Below are positions 55,392-64,000 of a DNA stretch of 64,000 bases, piece after piece (positions within the stretch are counted from its first letter, which is position 1; each line of letters begins with the position of its first letter). The stretch comes from Rossellomorea marisflavi (GTDB taxonomy: Bacteria > Bacillota > Bacilli > Bacillales > Bacillaceae_B). Location of the stretch: assembly GCA_003667865.1 (NCBI GenBank), contig CP033051.1, forward strand, positions 2,816,501-2,880,500, in the 5' to 3' direction. The translations under genes were made by a program, and so were the position numbers. Under the pieces are notes generated by a model, which worked only from the letters and a program-made list of their open reading frames with translations, was not told the DNA's origin and made no database searches.

Positions 55392-58300
55392 ATGAGCTTT
55401 CAGAAAGTTCTTGTTGCGAATCGTGGAGAAATTGCCATTCGTGTATTCAGAGCATGTACAGAATTAAATATTCGCACAGTAGCTATTTACTCAAAAGAGG
55501 ATTTAGGATCATATCATCGATACAAAGCAGATGAGGCCTACTTAGTTGGAGAAGGTAAAAAACCGATTGATGCCTATTTAGATATTGAAGGAATTATTGC
55601 CATCGCCAAAAAAGCTGACGTTGATGCGATTCACCCAGGTTATGGGTTCCTATCAGAAAATATAAATTTTGCAAAACGTTGTGAAGAAGAGGGGATTACA
55701 TTTATTGGGCCCCAGACGAAGCATCTTGATATGTTTGGAGATAAAGTAAAGGCAAGAGAGCAAGCACAACTTGCCAATATTCCAGTAATCCCTGGAAGTG
55801 ATGGTCCTGTTACATCATTAGAAGAAGTGATTGGATTTGGGAAAACACATGGTTTTCCAATAATAATTAAAGCGGCTCTAGGTGGCGGAGGCCGTGGAAT
55901 GAGAATCGTTAGAAATCTGGAAAGCTTAAAAGAAGCTTATGAAAGAGCAAAATCAGAAGCTAAAGCTGCATTTGGAAATGATGAAGTATACGTTGAAAAA
56001 TTTATAGAAAACCCTAAGCATATTGAGGTTCAAATCCTAGGAGACAACCAAGGAAATATCATTCATTTATATGAAAGAGATTGTTCTATTCAGAGACGGC
56101 ACCAAAAGGTTGTTGAAATTGCTCCAAGTGTCTCTTTAAGTGATGATTTAAGAGAACGAATTTGTCAATCAGCAGTTCAATTAATGGATAATGTACAATA
56201 CATTAATGCTGGGACAGTAGAATACTTAGTTTCTGGTGATGAATTTTACTTCATTGAAGTAAATCCACGTGTTCAGGTAGAACACACCATTACAGAAATG
56301 ATTACAGGTGTAGACATCGTTCAGACACAAATTTTATTAGCGCAAGGACATTCTTTACATAGTGATGTAGTGGGGATTCCAGTGCAAGAGGAAATCCATA
56401 CAAATGGATATGCAATCCAATCTCGTGTTACAACAGAAGATCCATTAAATAACTTTATGCCAGATACAGGTAAGATCATGGCCTATCGTTCTGGTGGAGG
56501 ATTTGGAGTAAGGTTAGATGCAGGAAACGGATATCAAGGTGCCGTCATTACACCTTATTACGACTCGCTTCTTGTAAAACTTTCTACATGGGCTTTAACA
56601 TTTGAACAGGCTGCTTCAAAAATGGTTCGGAACCTTCAAGAGTTTCGTATAAGAGGAATTAAAACGAACATCCCTTTCCTAGAGAATGTTGTAAAGCATG
56701 AAAATTTTTTAAGTGGGGAATACAGTACAGCATTTATTGATACAACACCTGAACTTTTTATCTTCCCTAAAAGAAAAGACCGCGGAACAAAAATGTTAAC
56801 CTATATTGGAAATGTAACCGTAAATGGTTTTCCAGGTGTAGAAAAAAGAAAGAAACCGGTTGTTAATAAACCAAGAATCCCGACAGTAGATTCTACAGCA
56901 CCAATCAATTCCGGTACGAAACAAATTCTAGATCAACATGGTGCCGATGGTCTGGTGAAATGGCTGAAAGAACAGAAGGAAGTATTAATAACAGACACTA
57001 CGTTCCGTGATGCGCATCAATCTTTATTAGCTACTAGATTGCGTACAAATGATTTAAAAACTATTTCAGAGGCATCAGCTCATTTGCTACCAAATCTATT
57101 CTCATTTGAAATGTGGGGTGGGGCAACTTTCGATGTAGCCTATCGCTTCTTAAAAGAAGACCCATGGAATCGTTTGTTAACACTAAGAGAACGAATCCCG
57201 AATGTGTTATTTCAAATGCTTCTACGTGGATCGAACGCAGTAGGGTACAAAAATTACCCAGATAATGTTATTCGAGAATTTGTTGAAAAATCGGCACTTG
57301 CAGGGATCGACGTTTTCCGTATTTTTGATAGTTTGAACTGGGTTAAAGGAATGGAAGTGGCAATTGATGCTGTTCGTCAAACAGGCAAGATTGCAGAAGC
57401 TTCTATTTGCTATACGGGAGATATTGATGATCCGACAAGAACGAAGTATGATATCCAGTATTATAAGAACATAGCTAAAGAACTTGAAGCTCAAGGAGCA
57501 CATATTCTAGCTATTAAGGATATGGCAGGTTTATTAAAGCCACAGTCAGCGTATCGTCTAATATCTGAATTGAAAGAAACAACTAATTTACCGATTCACC
57601 TTCATACTCACGATACAAGCGGTAATGGAATTTACACATATGCTAGGGCTGTTGAAGCAGGTGTAGATATTGTAGACACTGCTTTAAGTTCGATGTCAGG
57701 ATTAACTTCTCAACCTAGTGCAAGTACCCTATATTATGCTCTACAGGGAACAGATCGAAAACCTTCAATTGAAGTTGAATCGCTAGAAGCCCTTTCTCAT
57801 TATTGGGAAGATGTACGTAAATATTATGTTGATTTTGAGAGTGGCATGATGTCGCCGCATTCTGAAGTATATCAACATGAAATGCCGGGTGGTCAATATA
57901 GTAACCTCCAACAACAAGCTAAAGCCGTCGGTCTTGGAAGTCGCTGGGATGAAGTGAAAGATATGTATTCAAGAGTGAATAAACTTTTCGGTGATATCGT
58001 AAAAGTAACTCCTTCCTCTAAAGTAGTTGGGGATATGGCACTATTTATGGTCCAAAACGATCTGGATGAGAATGATGTTATAGAAAAAGGGGAATCTATT
58101 GATTTCCCAGACTCAGTCGTTGAGCTATTTGAAGGCTATTTAGGTCAACCTTATGGTGGGTTCCCTAAAGAGCTACAACAAGTTATCCTAAAGGGGAAAC
58201 AGCCACTTACAGTTAGACCAGGAGAACTTCTCGATGATGTTGATTTTGAAAGCCTAAAAGCAACCTTATTTAAAGAAATTGGACGTCAAGTTACAAGCTT

Positions 58301-58829
58301 TGATGCATTAGCTTATGCATTGTATCCAAAGGTATATATGGACTATATAAAAACTGTAGAACAATTTGGAGATGTCTCTGTCCTTGACACACCAACCTTC
58401 TTATATGGAATGAGGCTAGGTGAAGAAATCGAAGTGGAAATTGAGACTGGTAAAACACTTATTGTGAAATTAGTTTCAATTGGTGAGGCACAAGCTGATG
58501 GTACAAGAGTTGTATATTTTGAATTAAACGGTCAACCTCGTGAGGTTGTCATTAAAGACGAAAGTGTTAAAGCAACTGTAGCTACAAAAGTTAAAGCAGA
58601 TTCGAAAAATGAAAGCCATATTGGAGCGTCTATGCCAGGGACAGTAATTAAAGTTCTTGCGAATAAAGGAGAGCAAGTAGAAAGAGGAGATCATCTACTA
58701 ATTACAGAAGCCATGAAAATGGAAACAACTGTGCAAGCTCCATTCTCCGGAATTGTAAAAGAAATTTATGTTAAAGATGGAGAGGCTATATCACCAGGAG
58801 ATCTTTTAATAGAGCTTCAGAAGTCATAA
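55392..58829 (+). CDS. pycA: Pyruvate carboxylase
   Basis: Pyruvate carboxylase makes oxaloacetate to refill the citrate cycle. The 1145-residue enzyme has a biotin carboxylase domain (about 1-450; VLVANRGEIAIRVFRAC, GGGGRGMR), a carboxyltransferase domain (about 530-800; DTTFRDAHQSLLATR and HTHDTSGNG), an allosteric/tetramerisation region and a C-terminal biotin domain with EAMKMET (biotinyl Lys1109). The frame is open from 55341, but GAGAGG five bases before the ATG at 55392 gives the family start MSFQKVLVANRGE. It is monocistronic, with a strong terminator. Confidence 0.96.
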   Translation: MSFQKVLVANRGEIAIRVFRACTELNIRTVAIYSKEDLGSYHRYKADEAYLVGEGKKPIDAYLDIEGIIAIAKKADVDAIHPGYGFLSENINFAKRCEEEGITFIGPQTKHLDMFGDKVKAREQAQLANIPVIPGSDGPVTSLEEVIGFGKTHGFPIIIKAALGGGGRGMRIVRNLESLKEAYERAKSEAKAAFGNDEVYVEKFIENPKHIEVQILGDNQGNIIHLYERDCSIQRRHQKVVEIAPSVSLSDDLRERICQSAVQLMDNVQYINAGTVEYLVSGDEFYFIEVNPRVQVEHTITEMITGVDIVQTQILLAQGHSLHSDVVGIPVQEEIHTNGYAIQSRVTTEDPLNNFMPDTGKIMAYRSGGGFGVRLDAGNGYQGAVITPYYDSLLVKLSTWALTFEQAASKMVRNLQEFRIRGIKTNIPFLENVVKHENFLSGEYSTAFIDTTPELFIFPKRKDRGTKMLTYIGNVTVNGFPGVEKRKKPVVNKPRIPTVDSTAPINSGTKQILDQHGADGLVKWLKEQKEVLITDTTFRDAHQSLLATRLRTNDLKTISEASAHLLPNLFSFEMWGGATFDVAYRFLKEDPWNRLLTLRERIPNVLFQMLLRGSNAVGYKNYPDNVIREFVEKSALAGIDVFRIFDSLNWVKGMEVAIDAVRQTGKIAEASICYTGDIDDPTRTKYDIQYYKNIAKELEAQGAHILAIKDMAGLLKPQSAYRLISELKETTNLPIHLHTHDTSGNGIYTYARAVEAGVDIVDTALSSMSGLTSQPSASTLYYALQGTDRKPSIEVESLEALSHYWEDVRKYYVDFESGMMSPHSEVYQHEMPGGQYSNLQQQAKAVGLGSRWDEVKDMYSRVNKLFGDIVKVTPSSKVVGDMALFMVQNDLDENDVIEKGESIDFPDSVVELFEGYLGQPYGGFPKELQQVILKGKQPLTVRPGELLDDVDFESLKATLFKEIGRQVTSFDALAYALYPKVYMDYIKTVEQFGDVSVLDTPTFLYGMRLGEEIEVEIETGKTLIVKLVSIGEAQADGTRVVYFELNGQPREVVIKDESVKATVATKVKADSKNESHIGASMPGTVIKVLANKGEQVERGDHLLITEAMKMETTVQAPFSGIVKEIYVKDGEAISPGDLLIELQKS

Positions 58830-58896
58830 CACCTAAATGAATTTACTCTAGAGTACTAAAAGGGACGTTTCCCTCAAATAATATAAGCTAAGTACA

Positions 58897-58941
58897 AAAA
58901 AGAGAACCTTCTGGAAGTCATTCCAGAAAGGTTCTCTTTTT
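58897..58941. terminator. Bidirectional terminator between pycA and ctaA
   Basis: AAAAAGAGAACCTTCTGGAA pairs with the TTCCAGAAAGGTTCTCTTTTT arm with one mismatch. A and T runs on the two sides serve both converging genes. Confidence 0.88.
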
Positions 58942-59845
58942 AATTCTTAATTTGACTTCGTGAAGCCAGAAGAATAAAGTAACATAAAAGACCGAATAAA
59001 CATGAGATGATTAGAGCATGAATTAAAGCAAGAGCTAGATTTAATCTTGTTAGAACAACTAGTGCACCTGATAAAACTTGAAGGCTAACAAGTGTAAACG
59101 CAATGATCCATCCCCAATACAGAACCTTTTGATGTTTGTGATGCTTTATAGCTATATAGGTGATATAAGCAATCCAAATAAAAATTAATCCTGCAGCAGT
59201 ACGATGCCCCATTTGAATCCATTCATACATATTTGTAGGTAGTGAAGGATTATCATTAACACATAATGGCCAATCTCGACATACTAAACTAGCATTTGTA
59301 TGTCTTACTAGAGCACCTGTGTAAACAACTAGATAACTATAAATGGTTACACCAAAAATGTGAAATTTCATTCTTTTATTCATTACAATTGTTCGTGCAT
59401 CAAATTTTTGATCTACTTCAAAAATAAGAAGTGTCAATAATAAGACTGAAGCGAAAGAAATTAGGGAGATACCAAAATGAATGGCTAACACAAAATCATT
59501 CTGTCCCCACATTACAGCGGCTGCTCCAATTAGTGCTTGGAGCAGTAAAAATGAGAAAGACAAAATAGAAAGGAATTTTGTTTCTCTTTTATGACCAATC
59601 GATCGCCAAGACCAAATAGATAATGCTAATACTAGTAATCCCACTCCACCAGATACTACTCTATGAGCAAGTTCTACTACTAGTTCAAATGTAATATTAC
59701 TAGGAATTAATTCTCCATGACATAATGGCCAGGAACGACCGCAACCCATACCAGATTCAGTCTTTGTAACTAATGCTCCACCTAGTAAGACAAAAAGCAT
59801 ACCAAGTGTTGTTAGAACAGATAACCATTTTAATCCTTTATGCAA
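58940..59845 (-). CDS. ctaA: Heme A synthase
   Basis: CtaA oxidises heme O to heme A for the caa3 and aa3 oxidases. The 301-residue protein has eight helices in two similar halves. It has the cysteine pair [11 protein letters not shown], a second pair CRDWPLC, and heme-ligand histidines in LAHRVVSG and GHRTAAG. The open frame extends to 60046, but AAGGTG six bases before the TTG at 59845 gives a normal start ([16 protein letters not shown], first residue Met). It diverges from ctaB, as in B. subtilis. Confidence 0.93.
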   Translation of the reverse strand: MHKGLKWLSVLTTLGMLFVLLGGALVTKTESGMGCGRSWPLCHGELIPSNITFELVVELAHRVVSGGVGLLVLALSIWSWRSIGHKRETKFLSILSFSFLLLQALIGAAAVMWGQNDFVLAIHFGISLISFASVLLLTLLIFEVDQKFDARTIVMNKRMKFHIFGVTIYSYLVVYTGALVRHTNASLVCRDWPLCVNDNPSLPTNMYEWIQMGHRTAAGLIFIWIAYITYIAIKHHKHQKVLYWGWIIAFTLVSLQVLSGALVVLTRLNLALALIHALIISCLFGLLCYFILLASRSQIKN

Positions 59846-60357
59846 TTTATACACCTTCTTATATTTAGAACATCTTAAAACTTTTATACTATAAAAATAT
59901 AATGATACTTTTAAGATGATACCGAAATAAAATTGAAAAGACAACCGATAAATTGTTACAGTTTTTACAATGTTATTAACAATTTTAAATTCCAATCCTA
60001 GTAATTCATTTCCATTCCAAATTATATGGCAACCTCGTTCTATCAATTTTGTTAATGAAAGCGTTTAAAACTAGTTTATGTTATCATAGCATTATGGCAG
60101 AAAAACAAAATAGTCTTGTCATAAACATGACACAATTTCGTCAAAAATCAACTGAAAAGGTAAAGAAAAAACAGAAGAATGTATGGTTTAATAAGATAAT
60201 GATAGCATTTTTACGTTACCATTCTCTACAGCCATATTCAGAATCGTAATATACTTTTGTTATGATTTTTTAAATGGATATAGAAATGGTTTTTATTTTC
60301 CTATATAGTAGAGGAGTGAGTATGCCTCTGTTTTTATTTGAGAGGAGGGGGAGAAGC
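59846..60357. promoter_or_regulatory. Divergent ctaA/ctaB control region
   Basis: On the minus strand TTGTCT (59944-59939) and TATCAT (59921-59916), 17 bases apart, form a ctaA promoter. Directly upstream of it lies an inverted repeat ATTGTTA (59952-59958) / TAACAAT (59977-59983) around TTTTTACAATGT, where an activator such as ResD would bind. TGAAAGCGTTTAAA (60056-60069) matches the cre consensus at 13 of 14 positions. For ctaB a candidate is TTGTTA (60257-60262), 16 bases, TATAGA (60279-60284). A frame of 51 codons from ATG 60094 lacks a ribosome binding site. Confidence 0.45.
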
Positions 60358-61272
60358 ATGTCAAACAGCAGGGTTATTACAAACATTAAAGAAGCAGATC
60401 TTCCAAGCACTACCGCATGGAAAGATTTCTTGGCGCTTATTAAAATAGGCATTGTCAATTCGAACCTAATTACAACATTTACAGGAATGTGGTTAGCATT
60501 TCATTTTACAAATACACATTTTCTAAGTTCACTTGATATTATGTTTTTGACTTTAATAGGTTCCTCGCTAATTATTGCTGGCTCATGTAGTATTAATAAC
60601 TACTATGACAGAGATATTGATCATCTCATGGAGCGAACAAAAGATCGCCCGACTGTAACTGGTAAAATCACAGGTTCTAGAGCACTAGTAACCGGGATTA
60701 TATTAACAATCATAGGTACAATTATGCTCTTTATGACTACAATAACTGCTGGTATCATTGGGGTTATTGGGATTGTTACCTATGTTGGACTATATACGAT
60801 GTGGTCAAAACGCCGTTATGTGAGCAATACAATTGTTGGTAGTGTCTCAGGAGCTGTACCACCACTAATTGGTTGGGCTGCTGTCGATGCAAACCTTAGC
60901 ACTATGGCTTGGGTATTGTTCGTACTCATGTTCATTTGGCAATTCCCACATTTCTACGCTCTTGCGATGAGAAGAGTTGAGGAATACCGTGCAGCAAACA
61001 TTCCTATGCTTCCTGTTGTAAAAGGATTTGCTGTTACAAAGCGTCATATAGTAGGATGGATTATCACTCTACTACCACTACCATTTTTCTTGCTTGATCT
61101 TGGAATCTTTTTTTTCGTACTAGCAACAGCCTTTAATATTGGTTGGTTAGTACTAGGGATTGCTGGATTCAGAATGAAGGATGATATTAAGTGGGCAACA
61201 CTAATGTTTGTTTACTCTTTAAATTATTTAACAATACTTTTTGTAGCAATGGTCATTGTGACTGTAATTTAA
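60358..61272 (+). CDS. ctaB: Protoheme IX farnesyltransferase (heme O synthase)
   Basis: CtaB adds a farnesyl group to heme B, giving heme O, the substrate of CtaA. The 304-residue UbiA-family membrane protein has the prenyl-diphosphate motif [19 protein letters not shown] (in part, about 80-98), a second Asp-rich region near YAVLAM-like [19 protein letters not shown], and about nine helices. The frame opens at 60274, but GGAGGGGGAG just before the ATG at 60358 decides the start. It leads the ctaBCD operon. Confidence 0.94.
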   Translation: MSNSRVITNIKEADLPSTTAWKDFLALIKIGIVNSNLITTFTGMWLAFHFTNTHFLSSLDIMFLTLIGSSLIIAGSCSINNYYDRDIDHLMERTKDRPTVTGKITGSRALVTGIILTIIGTIMLFMTTITAGIIGVIGIVTYVGLYTMWSKRRYVSNTIVGSVSGAVPPLIGWAAVDANLSTMAWVLFVLMFIWQFPHFYALAMRRVEEYRAANIPMLPVVKGFAVTKRHIVGWIITLLPLPFFLLDLGIFFFVLATAFNIGWLVLGIAGFRMKDDIKWATLMFVYSLNYLTILFVAMVIVTVI

Positions 61273-61377
61273 ACAAGCTTGGGAATTCTTTCTTATATTA
61301 AAGAAATCCATATATACATTTTCGAGAGTCCTTGTTTTACAAAAGTACATTACATGAAAGAGGGGTTTGATTAAGCT

Positions 61378-62454
61378 ATGAAAGCAAGGCTAACTAAATG
61401 GCGTCTCGTTTCACTTGTAGTTATGATGACGCTCATACTTTCTGGCTGTGGTGAACCATTTTTATCAACACTACAACCTGCCGGTGAAGTAGCTCAGACA
61501 CAATATGATCTAATGATCCTGAGTACTTTAATTATGGTCATTGTAATTGTGGTTGTATCTATTGTATACGCAATTGCAGTTATCCGTTTCCGTCGTAAAA
61601 AGGGAGACAACAGTATTCCAAAACAAGTTGAAGGTAGTCATACACTTGAAATCGTGTGGACTGTTATTCCAATTATCCTTCTTTTGATACTTGCTGTACC
61701 AACTGTATCAGCTACTTTTAAACTTGCAGATGTAAGTGACGCAGAAGTGAAAGACGAAGAAGGAAACCGCGAAGCAGTTGTTGTCAACGTTCGTGCAAAC
61801 TTATATTGGTGGGAATTTGAATATCCAGATCATGGAATCATCACTTCCCAAGATCTAGTAGTTCCTACTGATCAAAATGTATACTTTAACGTAACAGCTT
61901 CAGACGTTAAGCACTCTTTCTGGATTCCAGCTGCTGGTGGAAAGATTGATACTAACGTTGATAATGTAAACAAATTCTATCTTGAGTTCGATAGTGAAAA
62001 AGCAGAAGAAGCTGGTAATGTATTCTATGGTAAGTGTGCGGAGCTTTGTGGTCCTTCACATGCAATTATGGACTTTAAAGTAAAAGCCCTTTCGCAAGAT
62101 GAATTTACAGCATGGGTTGGTGACATGCAAAATGCAGGTGAACCTCAACCAACAACAGATTTGGCACAACAAGGACAAGAAATTTTTAATCAACAATGTT
62201 TAGGTTGTCATGCTGTTACTGCACAAGATGCTCGTCCAGAAACCGCACGCCTTGCACCAAACCTAGCAAATTTTGGTGAGCGTACTCGTATTGCTGGATT
62301 CCTTGATCATAATGAGGAAGAACTTAAAAACTGGATTGAAGATCCGGAAAAGTATAAGCCAGGAAATACAATGACTGGTACGTATGATACATTATCTGAT
62401 CAAGAACTTGATGCTCTTGCTGAATATTTAATGGGTTTAAAAGTACAAGAGTAA
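61378..62454 (+). CDS. ctaC: Cytochrome caa3 oxidase subunit II with fused cytochrome c
   Basis: CtaC accepts electrons from cytochrome c through its own heme c and CuA centre. The 358-residue lipoprotein has lipobox LSGC (Cys24) and two membrane helices. Its CuA domain shows KHSFWIPAAGGK and CAELCGPSHAIM, and the C-terminal cytochrome c domain shows CLGCHAV. This fusion is the mark of the caa3 type. GAAAGAGGGG precedes the ATG, and ctaD follows after 28 bases. Confidence 0.95.
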   Translation: MKARLTKWRLVSLVVMMTLILSGCGEPFLSTLQPAGEVAQTQYDLMILSTLIMVIVIVVVSIVYAIAVIRFRRKKGDNSIPKQVEGSHTLEIVWTVIPIILLLILAVPTVSATFKLADVSDAEVKDEEGNREAVVVNVRANLYWWEFEYPDHGIITSQDLVVPTDQNVYFNVTASDVKHSFWIPAAGGKIDTNVDNVNKFYLEFDSEKAEEAGNVFYGKCAELCGPSHAIMDFKVKALSQDEFTAWVGDMQNAGEPQPTTDLAQQGQEIFNQQCLGCHAVTAQDARPETARLAPNLANFGERTRIAGFLDHNEEELKNWIEDPEKYKPGNTMTGTYDTLSDQELDALAEYLMGLKVQE

Positions 62455-62482
62455 TTTATTAGGGTAAAAGGGAGGTTTAATT

Positions 62483-64000
62483 GTGAGTAGCTATGCACAG
62501 AAAAAAGGCTTCGGTGCGACTCTTTGGGACTACTTAACAACAGTAGACCATAAGAAGATTGGGATCCTCTATTTAATCTCAGGTGGATTCTTCTTCCTAT
62601 TGGGTGGATTAGAAGCTATGATCATCCGCATACAGCTTGCAGTACCTAACAATGATTTTGTTAGTGCAGGCTTTTATAATGAAGTACTTACAATGCACGG
62701 TACAACAATGATTTTCTTAGCAGCCATGCCATTGTTGTTTGCATTTATGAACGCCGTAGTGCCGCTTCAAATTGGTGCACGTGACGTTGCGTTTCCATTT
62801 TTAAACTCACTAGGTTTCTGGTTATTCTTCTTTGGAGGAATATTCTTAAACCTATCTTGGTTCTTAGGAGGAGCACCTGATGCAGGGTGGACTTCTTACG
62901 CATCATTATCATTGCATTCTCCTGGACACGGGGTCGATTTTTACGTTTTAGGTCTTCAGATTTCGGGAGCAGGTACATTAATTGCAGGGATTAACTTCCT
63001 TGTTACAATTATTAATATGCGTGCACCTGGTATGACATATATGCGTATGCCATTATTCACTTGGTCTACGTTTGTTGCATCTGCTCTTATTCTATTTGCA
63101 TTCCCTGCTTTAACAGTAGGTTTATTCTTAATGATGTTTGACCGTATGTTCGGTTCAAATTTCTTTGATGTTGCAGCAGGTGGTAATACAATTATTTGGG
63201 AACACTTCTTCTGGATCTTTGGACATCCTGAAGTATATATCCTAGTATTACCTGCGTTTGGTATTTTCTCTGAGATTCTTCCACATTTCTCTAGAAAGCG
63301 TCTGTTCGGATATTCTTCAATGGTATTCGCAACAGTTCTAATCGGTTTCTTAGGATTCATGGTTTGGGCTCACCATATGTTTACAGTCGGTTTGGGACCA
63401 ATTGCAAACGCTATTTTCGCAGTTGCAACAATGGCAATCGCAGTTCCGACAGGTATTAAAATATTCAACTGGATACTAACAATCTGGGGTGGAAGTATTA
63501 CATTTACAACGCCTATGTTATATGCAGTGGCATTTATTCCTTCGTTCGTAATCGGTGGAGTAACTGGTATCATGAACGCAGCTGCGCCAGCTGATTATCA
63601 ATTCCATGATACTTACTTTGTAGTAGCTCACTTCCACTATGTTATCGTTGGTGGAGTTGTTTACGGTTTACTTGCTGGTACACACTACTACTGGCCAAAA
63701 ATGTTTGGAACAATGCTTAACGAAGCAATGGGTAAAATTACATTCTGGTTATTCTTTATTGGTTTCCATTTAACGTTCTTTATCCAGCACTTCTTAGGTT
63801 TAATGGGTATGCCTCGTCGTATCTGGAAGTTCTTACCTGGTCAAGGACTTGAAGTAGGTAACTTAGTAAGTTCAATCGGTGCTGCATTCATGGCAATAGC
63901 TGTCATAGTGTTATTAGTTAACATAATTAGGACCCAAGTTAAAAATGTACGTGTTGGAAACGATCCTTGGGGTGATGGACGTACAATTGAATGGGCAATT
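62483..64000 (+). CDS. ctaD: Cytochrome caa3 oxidase subunit I, 3' end missing
   Basis: CtaD holds heme a and the heme a3-CuB centre that reduces oxygen and pumps protons. The gene begins with GTG at 62483 (GGGAGG eight bases upstream), reads MSSYAQKKGFGATLWDYLTT, and stays open to the end of the window, 506 residues of an expected 620 or so. Visible ligands and motifs include TMHGTTMIF (heme a His), GHPEVYILVLPAFG with the His-Tyr pair, WAHHMFTVGL, and VAHFHYVIVGG. No frameshift is seen. Minus-strand frames in this region are shadows. Confidence 0.95.
   Translation, partial: MSSYAQKKGFGATLWDYLTTVDHKKIGILYLISGGFFFLLGGLEAMIIRIQLAVPNNDFVSAGFYNEVLTMHGTTMIFLAAMPLLFAFMNAVVPLQIGARDVAFPFLNSLGFWLFFFGGIFLNLSWFLGGAPDAGWTSYASLSLHSPGHGVDFYVLGLQISGAGTLIAGINFLVTIINMRAPGMTYMRMPLFTWSTFVASALILFAFPALTVGLFLMMFDRMFGSNFFDVAAGGNTIIWEHFFWIFGHPEVYILVLPAFGIFSEILPHFSRKRLFGYSSMVFATVLIGFLGFMVWAHHMFTVGLGPIANAIFAVATMAIAVPTGIKIFNWILTIWGGSITFTTPMLYAVAFIPSFVIGGVTGIMNAAAPADYQFHDTYFVVAHFHYVIVGGVVYGLLAGTHYYWPKMFGTMLNEAMGKITFWLFFIGFHLTFFIQHFLGLMGMPRRIWKFLPGQGLEVGNLVSSIGAAFMAIAVIVLLVNIIRTQVKNVRVGNDPWGDGRTIEWAI

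Overview
The window is a piece of a low-GC Gram-positive chromosome of the Bacillus group. Gene content and order follow the Bacillus subtilis segment ccpC (ykuM) - dapH/dapL - ykuT/U/V - yknUV - ktrC - rnjA/rpoY - ykrA - defB - ykyA - pdhABCD - slp - SR1 - speA - yktA/ykzI/yktB/yktC - ylaF to ylaN - ftsW - pycA - ctaABCD almost without interruption. AGGAGG-type ribosome binding sites, TTG and GTG starts, and U-tailed hairpin terminators fit the same assignment. Species names and homologies are from memory; no search was run.

Layout. 1-4.4 kb: the 3' part of a drug-efflux transporter, the citrate-responsive regulator ccpC with a textbook operator, and two lysine/diaminopimelate genes. 4.4-17 kb: the main non-syntenic insertion, an eight-gene, translationally coupled operon for an envelope complex. 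It encodes a secreted/membrane protein, an ABC ATPase and permease, a coiled-coil membrane protein, a MoxR AAA+ ATPase, a DUF58 protein and two von Willebrand A membrane proteins. An ECF-sigma-like promoter and a sigma-A-like promoter precede it. 17-26 kb: a mechanosensitive channel, thiol-redox proteins, a heterodimeric ABC exporter, a bd-type quinol oxidase and a potassium-uptake regulator. 27-31 kb: RNase J1, RNA polymerase epsilon, a possible 23-residue basic peptide gene, a HAD phosphatase, peptide deformylase and a lipoprotein.

32-41 kb: the pyruvate dehydrogenase operon, a small lipoprotein, a small membrane protein, a deacetylase-like lipoprotein, the dual-function RNA SR1 with its 39-residue peptide SR1P, and arginine decarboxylase. 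41-54 kb: small conserved yktA-ylaN genes, TypA/BipA, a PhoH-type ATPase and glutaminase. 54-64 kb: FtsW, pyruvate carboxylase, heme O/A synthesis and the start of the caa3 oxidase operon. The last gene, ctaD, runs off the window.

How it fits together. Most of the window is core carbon and energy metabolism: pyruvate oxidation and carboxylation, two terminal oxidases, and glycolysis/gluconeogenesis control through SR1. Carbon-source control is visible in the DNA as a CcpC operator, two CcpN-type operators and three cre-like boxes. No tRNA, rRNA, CRISPR array, prophage or transposase was seen. The best candidate for an under-described system is the eight-gene MoxR/vWA/ABC operon. Smaller candidates are the 23-residue peptide gene, a five-copy intergenic repeat and several structured leader regions.
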